From positions 367,398 through 431,397 of the forward strand of contig NZ_JASCQP010000028.1 of NCBI RefSeq assembly GCF_030010555.1: a DNA stretch of 64,000 nucleotides, in the 5' to 3' direction. The position numbers and the translations under genes were made by a program. Numbering within the stretch: the first letter of the stretch is position 1; each line of letters begins with the position of its first letter. Source of the stretch: Halomonas rhizosphaerae. Lineage in GTDB: Bacteria > Pseudomonadota > Gammaproteobacteria > Pseudomonadales > Halomonadaceae. Shown here in pieces: positions 1-8,438 of the stretch. Under the pieces are notes generated by a model. The model did not search any database and was not told the DNA's origin. It saw nothing but the letters and a program-made list of their open reading frames with translations.

Positions 1-2
1 CC

Positions 3-2213
3 GAGCGCAGCGCCATGGCCCATGCCGGCACCCTGGTCGTCCAGGGCAGCGCCCGGGGCCTGGTGGTGGAGACCGGCCGCCACACGCAGATCGGGCGCAT
101 CTCCGAGATGCTGCAGGGCGTGGAGACGCTCAAGACGCCCCTGCTCGCCCAGCTCGACCGCGCCGGCAACGTGCTGGCCATTTTCATCGTCGGCGGTGCC
201 GCCTTCGCGGCGGCCTTCGGCATCTTCGTGCACGGCCAGCCGGCCACCGAGATGTTCATGGCGGCCGTGGCCCTGGCCGTGGCCGCCATTCCTCAGGGCC
301 TCCCGGCCATCGTCACCATCGGCCTTGCCATCGGCGTTCAGGCGATGGCGCGGCGCAACGCCATCATCCGTCGCCTGCCTGCCGTCGAGACCCTGGGCTC
401 GATTTCCACGATCTTCACCGACAAGACCGGCACCCTGACCCGCAACGAGATGACCGCGCGGGCCATTCGCCTCGCGGCCAGGGAGGTACGCCTTTCCGGG
501 GTGGGCTTCTCCCCTGAGGGCAGCCTTCATGAAGCCTCCGAAGCGGCCGAGGGCGAGACAGAAGACGAGACGCGCGAGGAGAAAGGCGAGACGCTCGACC
601 TTGGCGACTATCCGGACCTCGAACGCCTGCTGGTTGCCGGGGTGCTGTGCAACGAGGCAGAGCTCAAGCAGGAAGACGACAGCTGGTTCATCGAAGGCGA
701 TCCCACCGAAGGGGCGCTGGTGGTGGCGGCCGCCAAGGCCGGCCTCGACGTCTCGAGGCTGCGCGAGGCGTCTCCCTGCCTGGATACTCTGCCCTTCGAA
801 TCGGAATACCGCTACATGGCCACCCTCAACGAGATCGAGGGCAAGAAGCGGATACTGGTCAAGGGCGCGCCCGACCGCCTGCTGGACATGTGCGACCGGG
901 TGCGTCACGACGGCGAGGAGGTGGCGCTCGACACTCAGGCCTGGGAGCGCCACATCAAGGAACTCTCGGCCCGGGGGCTGCGCGTGCTGGCCATTGCCGA
1001 AAAGGTCGCTGACGAGGGCGAATCGTTCGAGCGCGAGGACGTCGAACAGGGCCTGGTGCTGCTGGGCATGACAGGGCTTCTCGACCCGCCGCGGGAAGCG
1101 GCCATCGAGGCCGTCAAGCAGTGCCTCGCCGCCGGCATCCGCCCGGTGATGATCACCGGCGACCACCCCGAAACGGCCAGGGCCATTGCCAAAAAGCTGG
1201 GCTTCTCCCAGACCGAGCACGCCCTCGCCGGTCGCGACATCGAAGCGATGTCAGATGAGGAACTCGAGAAGAGCGTTCGCGAGGTGGATGTGTTTGCCCG
1301 GGCCGCGCCCGAACACAAGCTGCGGCTGGTCAAGGCCATGCAGGCCCAGGGCGGCATCTGCGCCATGACCGGCGATGGTGTCAACGACGGCCCGGCCCTC
1401 AAGCGCGCCGACGTCGGCGTGTCCATGGGCATCCAGGGCACCGAAGCGGCCAAGGAAGCCTCGGAGATGGTGCTGGCCGATGACGACTTCGCCACCATCG
1501 AAAGGGCCATCGAAGAGGGCCGCAAGGTCTATGACAACATCCGCAAGACCATCACCTTCCTGCTGCCCACCAACGGCGCGGAGAGCCTGGCGGTGCTGCT
1601 GGCGATGCTCGGCGGCATGACGCTGCCGATCACCGGTCTGCAGATCCTGTGGGTCAACATGGTCACGGCCGTGACCCTGGGGATGGCTCTGGTGTTCGAG
1701 TCCCCTGAGGCCGACCTGATGCGCCGCAAGCCGCGCGATCCCGATGCTCCCCTGCTCGATCTCTTCATGCTGTGGCGGGTGCTGTTCGTCTCGGTGCTGC
1801 TGGTGGCGACAGTGGTCGGCCTGTTCTTCTGGGTGCGCAGCCAGGGCGGCAGTCTCGAACTCGCCCGCGCCGTCGCCGTGAACATGCTGGTGATGGGCGA
1901 GATCGTCTACCTGCTCAACAGCCGCTACGTGGTGGGCCGTTCGCTGAGCCTGCAGGGGCTTTTCGGCAGCAGGCCGGTGCTGCTCGCCATCGGCCTGGTC
2001 ATCGCCATTCAGCTTGGCTGGACCTACCTGCCCTTCATGCAGCTGCTGTTCGAGGGCGAGCCCCTGAGCCCGATCCACTGGGGCCTGATCCTCACCGCAG
2101 GAGTGGGCCTGTTTATGGTGGTGGAACTGGAAAAGTGGGTGCTGCGCCATTTCGACCTGGTGTCGACCGGGCAGACCGCCATCCGCCGCGAGGGCGCACG
2201 CCAGCAGGCCTGA
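3..2213 (+). CDS. P2-type cation-transporting ATPase (5' end outside window)
   Basis: ATP-driven cation pump of the inner membrane, in the Ca2+-type/CtpF-like P2 group. The reading frame is open to the left edge. By comparison with the next gene, about 220 N-terminal residues (the first membrane pair and most of the actuator domain) are missing. Seen in the sequence, counting from the Met at 15: phosphorylation motif DKTGT at residue 136, hinge motif GDGVND, and the C-terminal membrane block. The M4 ion-site motif reads PQGLPA (Q94), where the family normally has PEGLPA. In M5 the glutamate of NGAE (E523) is kept. M6 has WVNMVTA, lacking the Asp of animal Ca2+ pumps. Family assignment is firm; the transported ion is not deducible. 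A closely similar paralogue follows 134 bp downstream on the same strand. Confidence 0.93.
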   Translation, partial: ERSAMAHAGTLVVQGSARGLVVETGRHTQIGRISEMLQGVETLKTPLLAQLDRAGNVLAIFIVGGAAFAAAFGIFVHGQPATEMFMAAVALAVAAIPQGLPAIVTIGLAIGVQAMARRNAIIRRLPAVETLGSISTIFTDKTGTLTRNEMTARAIRLAAREVRLSGVGFSPEGSLHEASEAAEGETEDETREEKGETLDLGDYPDLERLLVAGVLCNEAELKQEDDSWFIEGDPTEGALVVAAAKAGLDVSRLREASPCLDTLPFESEYRYMATLNEIEGKKRILVKGAPDRLLDMCDRVRHDGEEVALDTQAWERHIKELSARGLRVLAIAEKVADEGESFEREDVEQGLVLLGMTGLLDPPREAAIEAVKQCLAAGIRPVMITGDHPETARAIAKKLGFSQTEHALAGRDIEAMSDEELEKSVREVDVFARAAPEHKLRLVKAMQAQGGICAMTGDGVNDGPALKRADVGVSMGIQGTEAAKEASEMVLADDDFATIERAIEEGRKVYDNIRKTITFLLPTNGAESLAVLLAMLGGMTLPITGLQILWVNMVTAVTLGMALVFESPEADLMRRKPRDPDAPLLDLFMLWRVLFVSVLLVATVVGLFFWVRSQGGSLELARAVAVNMLVMGEIVYLLNSRYVVGRSLSLQGLFGSRPVLLAIGLVIAIQLGWTYLPFMQLLFEGEPLSPIHWGLILTAGVGLFMVVELEKWVLRHFDLVSTGQTAIRREGARQQA

Positions 2214-2347
2214 TACCGCGATGCGCGCCGCGCGCCTCGGGGGTGGCAGGACGCCACATTCGGCCGAGAAAGCCTTGCGCGGCAATACCGCGGTGCAACA
2301 TGCTGGATGGGTGTCGATGCGCTGCTGCGTCCTGCCGGAGAACACCC

Positions 2348-5116
2348 ATGACCGACCGCTCACAGAACGAGCTCACCGACTGGCATGCCCTGTCGGCCGA
2401 GGAGGCCCTTGCGCGTCTCGAGAGTCGCACCGATGGACTGGGCCGCGCGGAGGCCGAGCAGCGGCTGGCTGACCACGGACCTAACCAGCTGCAGCAGGCC
2501 GAAGCCCGTCCCTGGTGGAAACGCCTGCTGGAGCAGTTCAACAATATCCTGATGCTGGTGCTGATCGTGGCCGCCATCGCCAGCCTGGGTCTCGGCCACA
2601 CCCTGGACGCGGCGGCCATCTTCGGCGTGGTGCTGATCATCGCGCTGATCGGCTTCATCCAGGAGGGCAAGGCGGAACAGGCCCTGGAGAGCATTCGCCA
2701 GATGCTCTCGCCCCAGGCCAAGGTGCTGCGCGATGGCCGGCGCGAGACCCTGCCCGCCGAGGCGCTGGTGCCGGGTGACATCGTGCTGGTGGAGAGCGGT
2801 GACCGCGTGCCGGCCGACCTGCGCCTGATGGAAGCCCGGCGCTTTCGCACCGAGGAGGCCTCGCTGACCGGGGAGTCCACCCCAGTGGACAAGGCCACCA
2901 AGGCGGTGGCGGAGGACGCCGACCTGGGTGACCGCACCGGCATGGCCTACGCCAGCACCATCGTGGTCCAGGGCAATGCCCGAGGCCTGGTGGTGGAAAC
3001 CGGTTCGCGCACCCAGATAGGGCGCATCTCCGAGATGCTGCGTGGCGTGGAGCAGCTCAAGACCCCGCTGCTGCGCCAGATCGACCACGCCGGCCGCGTC
3101 CTGGCGATGTTCATCCTGTGCGCCGCGGCACTCACGGCCGGCATTGGCGTGCTGGTCCATGACCAGCCCCTCAGTGAGATGTTCATGGCCGCCGTAGGCC
3201 TGGCGGTGGCCGCCATCCCCGAGGGCCTGCCGGCCATCGTCACCATCGGCCTTGCCTTGGGCGTCCAGACCATGGCCAGGCGCAATGCCATCATCCGCCG
3301 CTTGCCCGCGGTGGAGACCCTGGGCTCCATCTCGACCATCTTCTCCGACAAGACCGGCACCCTGACCCGCAACGAGATGACCGCCCAGGCCATCTGGCTG
3401 CCCGATGGCGAGATCCGCATCGATGGGGTCGGCTTCTCCCCCGAGGGCGACTTCCATGCCGTGCGCGACGGCGAGGCCGAGACGGCGGCACTGGACCTGG
3501 ATGACCACCATGCCCTGCGCCATTTCCTCAAGGTCGGCGTGCTGTGCAACGACGCCGAGCTGACAGAAGAAGATGGCCGATGGAAGATCCACGGCGATCC
3601 CACCGAGGGCGCCCTGGTGGTGGCTGCGGCCAAGGCCGGGCTGTCCACCGGGACGCTGCGCGACGACCACAACCGCCATGACGCCATCCCCTTCGAGTCC
3701 GACCGCAAGTACATGGCGACCCTCCACGAGCTGGAGGGGGAGCAGTACCTGCTGGTCAAGGGCGCACCGGACCGCCTGCTGGAGATGTGCCACCGCGTGC
3801 GCACCGAGGAGGGGGGCCAGGCTCTGGATGTCGCGACATGGGAAGCGCGCATCCACGACCTCTCCTCGCGCGGCCTGCGGGTGCTGGCCCTGGCCGAGAA
3901 GCCGGTCCGGGACGTCCATGAGCTGACCGACGAGCACGCCGAGCAGGAGCTGATGCTGCTCGGGCTCATCGGCCTGCTCGACCCGCCCCGGGAGGAGGCC
4001 ATCGAGGCGGTGAAGGACTGCCTGGCCGCCGGCATCCGTCCGGTGATGATCACCGGGGATCACGCCGTGACCGCTCAGGCGATCGCCAGACAGCTGGGCT
4101 TCGCCCAGACCGACCGCGCCATCAGCGGGCGCGAGATCGAGGCGATGAGCGATGCGGACCTCGAGGCGATCATCCTCGAGGTGGATGTCTATGCCCGCGC
4201 CGCCCCGGAGCACAAGCTGCGGCTGGTGCAGGCCATGCAGGCCCGGGGCGGGATCTGCGCCATGACCGGCGACGGCGTGAACGACGGCCCGGCCCTCAAG
4301 CGCGCCGACGTCGGCGTGGCGATGGGCATCCAGGGCACCGAGGCCGCCAAGGAGGCCGCCGAGATGGTGCTGGCCGACGACAACTTCGCCACCATCGTCG
4401 GGGCCATCCGCGAGGGCCGCAAGGTCTATGACAATATCCGCAAGACCATCACCTTCCTGCTGCCCACCAACGGCGGCCAGGGCCTGGCGATCATGCTGGC
4501 GGTACTGGCCGGCACCACCCTGCCGGTGACGCCGCTGCAGGCGCTGTGGGTCAACATGGTGGTGGCGGTGACCCTGGGCCTGGCGCTGGCCTTCGAAGGG
4601 GCCGAGAAGGACATCATGCAGCGCCAGCCCCGCGACCCGGACGCCTCGCTGCTCGACCTCTTCCTGCTGTGGCGGGTAGTGTTCGTCTCGCTGCTGCTGC
4701 TGGCCGGCGTGTTCGGCATGTTCAGCTGGATCCTCCAGCACGGCGGCAGCGAGATGCTGGCCCGCACCGGCGCGGTCAACATGCTGGTGATTGGCAGCGC
4801 CGCCTACCTGATCAACAGCCGCTTCCTGGTCGGCAGCACCCTGTCGCTCTCGGGCATCTTCGGCAGCCGCTCGGTCTGGATCTCGATCGGCCTGATTGTC
4901 GCACTGCAGTTGGGCTGGACCTACCTGCCCTTCATGCAGCTGATCTTCGGCAGCGAGGGGCTCTCGGCGGGCCATTGGGGGGTAATCCTGGCCGGCAGCC
5001 TGGCCATCTACCTGGTCGTGGAGGCTGAGAAGACGATACTGCGAGGGCGTGGCATGAGCGGCAGCGACAGGCCGCGCGACCATGCCACCAGCCGCGACGA
5101 AGCCGAAGCTCGCTGA
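2348..5116 (+). CDS. P2-type cation-transporting ATPase (complete paralogue)
   Basis: Inner-membrane cation pump of 922 residues, a normal length for the family. The start chosen is the ATG followed by TDRSQNE, with CGGAG just upstream; the frame is open further upstream but that part matches nothing in the family. Domains in order: N-terminal cation-ATPase domain (about 1-70), M1-M2, actuator with the TGES loop near residue 180, M3-M4 with PEGLPA (E292), phosphorylation site D334 in SDKTGTLT, nucleotide-binding domain, GDGVND hinge, then M5-M10. M5 reads NGGQ (Q711) where the first copy has NGAE, so each paralogue keeps only one of the two acidic M4/M5 ion ligands. Strong similarity to the upstream copy points to tandem duplication followed by divergence. 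Substrate unknown: Ca2+, Mn2+, Na+ or K+ are possible. Confidence 0.95.
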   Translation: MTDRSQNELTDWHALSAEEALARLESRTDGLGRAEAEQRLADHGPNQLQQAEARPWWKRLLEQFNNILMLVLIVAAIASLGLGHTLDAAAIFGVVLIIALIGFIQEGKAEQALESIRQMLSPQAKVLRDGRRETLPAEALVPGDIVLVESGDRVPADLRLMEARRFRTEEASLTGESTPVDKATKAVAEDADLGDRTGMAYASTIVVQGNARGLVVETGSRTQIGRISEMLRGVEQLKTPLLRQIDHAGRVLAMFILCAAALTAGIGVLVHDQPLSEMFMAAVGLAVAAIPEGLPAIVTIGLALGVQTMARRNAIIRRLPAVETLGSISTIFSDKTGTLTRNEMTAQAIWLPDGEIRIDGVGFSPEGDFHAVRDGEAETAALDLDDHHALRHFLKVGVLCNDAELTEEDGRWKIHGDPTEGALVVAAAKAGLSTGTLRDDHNRHDAIPFESDRKYMATLHELEGEQYLLVKGAPDRLLEMCHRVRTEEGGQALDVATWEARIHDLSSRGLRVLALAEKPVRDVHELTDEHAEQELMLLGLIGLLDPPREEAIEAVKDCLAAGIRPVMITGDHAVTAQAIARQLGFAQTDRAISGREIEAMSDADLEAIILEVDVYARAAPEHKLRLVQAMQARGGICAMTGDGVNDGPALKRADVGVAMGIQGTEAAKEAAEMVLADDNFATIVGAIREGRKVYDNIRKTITFLLPTNGGQGLAIMLAVLAGTTLPVTPLQALWVNMVVAVTLGLALAFEGAEKDIMQRQPRDPDASLLDLFLLWRVVFVSLLLLAGVFGMFSWILQHGGSEMLARTGAVNMLVIGSAAYLINSRFLVGSTLSLSGIFGSRSVWISIGLIVALQLGWTYLPFMQLIFGSEGLSAGHWGVILAGSLAIYLVVEAEKTILRGRGMSGSDRPRDHATSRDEAEAR

Positions 5117-5131
5117 CCCCTCGCTAGCCCC

Positions 5132-7564
5132 TCACTGCCGCCGCTTGGTGCGGGCGGTGGCCTCGGCGGTCATGGGGTCCTCGGGCCAGGGGTGCCGGGG
5201 GTAGCGGCCGCGCATCTCGCGGCGCACCTCCGGGTAGCCGCTGGCCCAGAAGCTGGCCAGGTCGGCGGTCACCTGCAGCGGGCGACGCGCCGGCGAGAGC
5301 AGGTGCAGCAGCACCGGTACCCGTCCGTCGGCCACGCGCGGCGAGGCCTGCCAGCCGAAGCACTCCTGCAGCTTTACGGCCAGCACCGGCGGCTTGTCCG
5401 CCAGGCACGGCGTGTAATCCAGCCGATGGCTGGCGCCGCTGGGCACCGCCAGGCGCACCGGCGCCAGCCCATCCAGGCGCGAGCGCAGCGCCCAGTCCAG
5501 GCTGTCGAGCAGCAGGCGCGCCAGCGGCAGGCGCTCCACCGCGTCCAGTCGGGTGATGCCGTCCAGATGCGGACCCAGCCACTCCTCCAGGGACTCGAGC
5601 AGCGCCGTCTCCGACCAGTCGGGCCACTCACTGCCCAGCTTCCGGTGCAGCAGCGCCACCCTCCCCTGCAACTGTCCCAGCTCGTCGCCTGGTGGCAGGC
5701 CGCGTCGGCGCAGCGCCTCCAGCAGGGCCGATGTCACCGCCTCCGGCGGCAGCTCGGCCAGCGGCCTGCGCGCCAGCACCACCGCGCCCAGGCCACGCAC
5801 CTGCTCGCCCACCAGGCGACCCTGGGCGTCGGACCACTCCAGGCTCGCCCGCCACTTGACACACTCGGGGTAGAGCGCCTCCAGCCGGTCAGGCGCCAGC
5901 GCCACGGCACGGAAGATGCGTGCCCCGCTGGCCTGGCCGTCGAGCTCGGCGGCCACAAGCAGCTCGGCATGGGCCAGGGGGTGGCTCTCTTGAAGGGTCG
6001 CGTGCCCCCCGCTGGCCAGGCGGAATTGCCCCGGCGCCAGCCGCTGGGCGACACGCTCCGGATAGGCCAGCGCCAGCAGCTCGGCCAGTGGGGCCAGGGT
6101 GGTCACCCGGAGTACCACACCGGCGATGCGCGCCAGCCGCTGGGCATCGCGTTGCCACTGGCGATGCGCCCGGGGTGCCTTGAGCCGCGCCTGGAGCGCC
6201 CGTTCCAGGTCGCGCTCCTCGTCCAGGCCACGCCCTTCGAGCAGCGCCACCAGGGCACAGGCCAGGGGACGGGCCTCGAGCGCGTCGGAGCGCTCCAGCA
6301 TCACCGCCAGGCGCGGGTGGGTCGGCCAGCGCACGCAGGCACGCCCCAGCGGGGTGAGGAGGTACGCCTCGTCCAGCAGCCCCAGCCGGCGCAGCAGGTC
6401 GCGTCCAGCGGCCAGGGCCGCCCCGGGCGGCGGGGTCACCCAGGCGAGCTGGCCCGGGTCCTGAATGCCCCAGCGCGCCAATTCGAAGGCCAGCGGCGCG
6501 AGGTCGGCCTGACGGATCTCGGGCTCGCCATGGGGAATGAGCGGCTGCTCCTCGCCCCATAGCCGCACACAGAGGCCAGGGCCCTGGCGGCCGGCGCGGC
6601 CACGGCGCTGGTCGGCGCTGGCACGATTGACGCGGCGCGTCTCCAGCCGGGTGAGCCCGCTGCGCGGCTGGAAGACCGGCACCCGCTCCTGGCCGGCATC
6701 GATCACCAGCCGCACGCCGTCCACCGTGACACTCGATTCGGCGATGGCGGTGGCCATCACCACCCGACGACGCCCCTCGGGGTCGGGACGCAGGGCGCGC
6801 CGCTGGGCGTCGAGGGGCAGGCGACCATGCAATTCCATGACGACCAAGTCCGGCGCCCGCACGGCGAGCTCCCGGGCCAGCCGGCGGATCTCGGCCACCC
6901 CGGGCAGGATCACCAGGGCGTCGCCTGCCTGCAGCTCGAGGGCCTCCAGCAGCGCCGTGGCCTGCTGGCGAGGAACATCCTCCCGGCTGCTGAGGGCCCG
7001 ATGGCGGGTCTCGACCGAAAAGGTCCGTCCGGGACAGTCGATCACCGGCGTCTCGCTGCCCAGCACGCCGAGCAGGGTCTCGACGTCGAGGGTCGCCGAC
7101 ATCACCAGCAGGCGCAGCTCCTCGCGCAGCCCCTGCTGGGCATCGAGGGTCAGTGCCAAGCCCAGGTCCGCCTCCAGGCTACGCTCGTGGAACTCGTCGA
7201 AGATCACCCCGGCCACGCCCTCGAGCATCGGGTCCTCCTGGAGCATGCGGGTCAGCACCCCCTGGGTGACCACCTCCAGGCGGGTCGAGGGCCCGACGCG
7301 GCTCTCCCCACGCATCCGGTAGCCGACGGTCTCCCCCACCCGCTCGCCGAGCTGTTCGGCCATGAAGCCGGCGGCCAGGCGGGCCGCCACCCGACGGGGC
7401 TCCAGCAGCAGCAGCTTTCCCCCCGTGCACCAGAAGGCCTCGAGCAGCGCCAGCGGCACCCGGGTGGTCTTGCCGGCGCCGGGCTCGGCGACCAGCAGGG
7501 CGCGCGGGTGTGTCTCGAGGGCATCGAGGATGGCGTCGAGGCGAGAATCGATGGGCAGCGTCAT
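5132..7564 (-). CDS. hrpB: ATP-dependent helicase HrpB
   Basis: DEAH/DExH-family (DEAD-like superfamily 2) helicase of 810 residues, matching the usual HrpB length. Seen: Walker A GAGKTT (K32), a DEFH box near residue 121 in place of DEAH, the motif III SAT triad (MSATLD), motif VI QRRGRAGRQGPG, and a long C-terminal region ending in basic residues (RTKRRQ). The C-terminal half carries the HrpB-specific domain (LDYTPCLADKPPVLAVKLQE-like stretch). HrpB is a widespread proteobacterial RNA-helicase-like protein whose cellular substrate is poorly known. It is convergent with the upstream ATPase gene, only 15 bp away with no room for a clear terminator. It lies 9 bp after the TetR-type regulator on the same strand, so it may be read through from that promoter. 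Confidence 0.95.
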   Translation of the reverse strand: MTLPIDSRLDAILDALETHPRALLVAEPGAGKTTRVPLALLEAFWCTGGKLLLLEPRRVAARLAAGFMAEQLGERVGETVGYRMRGESRVGPSTRLEVVTQGVLTRMLQEDPMLEGVAGVIFDEFHERSLEADLGLALTLDAQQGLREELRLLVMSATLDVETLLGVLGSETPVIDCPGRTFSVETRHRALSSREDVPRQQATALLEALELQAGDALVILPGVAEIRRLARELAVRAPDLVVMELHGRLPLDAQRRALRPDPEGRRRVVMATAIAESSVTVDGVRLVIDAGQERVPVFQPRSGLTRLETRRVNRASADQRRGRAGRQGPGLCVRLWGEEQPLIPHGEPEIRQADLAPLAFELARWGIQDPGQLAWVTPPPGAALAAGRDLLRRLGLLDEAYLLTPLGRACVRWPTHPRLAVMLERSDALEARPLACALVALLEGRGLDEERDLERALQARLKAPRAHRQWQRDAQRLARIAGVVLRVTTLAPLAELLALAYPERVAQRLAPGQFRLASGGHATLQESHPLAHAELLVAAELDGQASGARIFRAVALAPDRLEALYPECVKWRASLEWSDAQGRLVGEQVRGLGAVVLARRPLAELPPEAVTSALLEALRRRGLPPGDELGQLQGRVALLHRKLGSEWPDWSETALLESLEEWLGPHLDGITRLDAVERLPLARLLLDSLDWALRSRLDGLAPVRLAVPSGASHRLDYTPCLADKPPVLAVKLQECFGWQASPRVADGRVPVLLHLLSPARRPLQVTADLASFWASGYPEVRREMRGRYPRHPWPEDPMTAEATARTKRRQ

Positions 7565-7573
7565 GGCGAGAGC

Positions 7574-8257
7574 TCAGCCGTCTGGAGCGGCATCCCGGAA
7601 GCGCACGCCGCACCCCTTGAGGATCACCCGGGTGAGGAAAGTGGTGATCTCCTCGACGTCGGCATCACTGAGCGCGTCCCGGCCGGTGATGCCCAGAACC
7701 TGGGCCTCGAAGTCGGCGTAGTGCTGGGTGGCCGACCAGATCAGGAAGATCAGCCACACCGGGTCGACCGGATCCATCAGCCCACGCTCGGCCCACTGCT
7801 CGAGAATCCGCGCCCGGGCCTGGACCCAGTCGCGCAGCTCGCCGTGCAGGTATTCCTGCAGGAAGGGCGCACCGCCGAGAATCTCGGCGGCGAACAGGCG
7901 CGATCCCTCCGGATGACGCCGTGACAGCTGCATCTTGCTGCGGATGAAGGCCTCCAGCACCTCCGCGGGGTCATCCTCCACCGAGATATCATCGAGCAGC
8001 GCGTTCCAGCGCTCCATCATACGTTCCAGCAGCCGCACGTAGAGGCCGCGCTTGCTGCCCATGTAGTAGAGCACGTTGGACTTGGGCAGGCCGGCCTGCT
8101 CGGCAATCGCCTGGAGGCTCGCCCCCCGATAGCCATGCCGGGCGAAGACCCGTTCGGCCGCGGCCAGGATCTCGCGCTCGTTGCGCTGGCGGGTCATCCC
8201 GTTGGCCTCGCCCTGCTCTCTCGCCCCACGCTCGGCGGGCGCGCTCTCCTGTGTCAT
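7574..8257 (-). CDS. TetR-family regulator, RutR-like
   Basis: DNA-binding repressor-type protein of 227 residues. N-terminal TetR helix-turn-helix (about residues 21-80: EILAAAERVFARHG, then SLQAIAEQAGLPKSNVLYYMGSK) and a RutR/YcdC-type C-terminal ligand domain (SRRHPEGSRLFAAEIL, WSATQHYADFEAQV). E. coli RutR senses uracil or thymine and controls pyrimidine and purine breakdown genes; here the ligand is unknown. The ATG start before TQESAP is chosen because the longer upstream frame begins with TTG and has no RutR-like sequence; an internal start before TRQRNE (8197) is also possible. The gene is divergent from xdhA, and the gap holds a RutR-like operator, so it very probably controls the purine operon and itself. 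Confidence 0.9.
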   Translation of the reverse strand: MTQESAPAERGAREQGEANGMTRQRNEREILAAAERVFARHGYRGASLQAIAEQAGLPKSNVLYYMGSKRGLYVRLLERMMERWNALLDDISVEDDPAEVLEAFIRSKMQLSRRHPEGSRLFAAEILGGAPFLQEYLHGELRDWVQARARILEQWAERGLMDPVDPVWLIFLIWSATQHYADFEAQVLGITGRDALSDADVEEITTFLTRVILKGCGVRFRDAAPDG

Positions 8258-8368
8258 CGGCCACCCCACTGCCCCATGGCGGATCAAAGCCATGGATAGT
8301 GCCCCACCCCCGTGCCGGGTGCAAACGGGCTTGCAAAGCGGGCGAATCTGGACCAAGCTGGAATTATC

Positions 8369-8384
8369 CTGACCGAATGGTCAA
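8369..8384. promoter_or_regulatory. RutR-like operator between tetR gene and xdhA
   Basis: The sequence CTGACCGAATGGTCAA matches the E. coli RutR consensus TTGACCANNTGGTCAA at 12 of 14 fixed positions and contains the inverted repeat TGACC-GAAT-GGTCA (8370-8383). It lies in the 181-bp gap between the divergent RutR-like gene and xdhA, 55 bp before the xdhA start. A weaker related element (GGACCA...TGGA) lies about 15 bp upstream. The match is read directly from sequence; binding is inferred. Confidence 0.7.
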
Positions 8385-8438
8385 GTTATTGCACCCCCTG
8401 AACCCAAGCGCTTCCACGCCAACAACAGAGACAAGGCG

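Noticed and set aside
2360..5083. Minus-strand open frame of 907 codons antisense to the second ATPase, and similar long frames at 9847-12531, 47062-49311, 51846-53930 and 60039-62216
   Set aside because: They are antisense shadows of clear genes in GC-rich DNA: low-complexity His/Gln/Gly-rich translations, no domain motifs, no ribosome-binding sites.
1..5116. The two adjacent ATPase genes as one gene split by a frameshift
   Set aside because: Each has its own full C-terminal membrane block and stop. The second has a complete N-terminus and a ribosome-binding site, so this is a tandem duplication with the first copy cut by the window edge.
8257..8356. 33-residue N-terminal extension of the TetR regulator
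   Set aside because: Starts at TTG, has no family similarity and would run into the operator region; the ATG at 8257 gives the RutR-like length.
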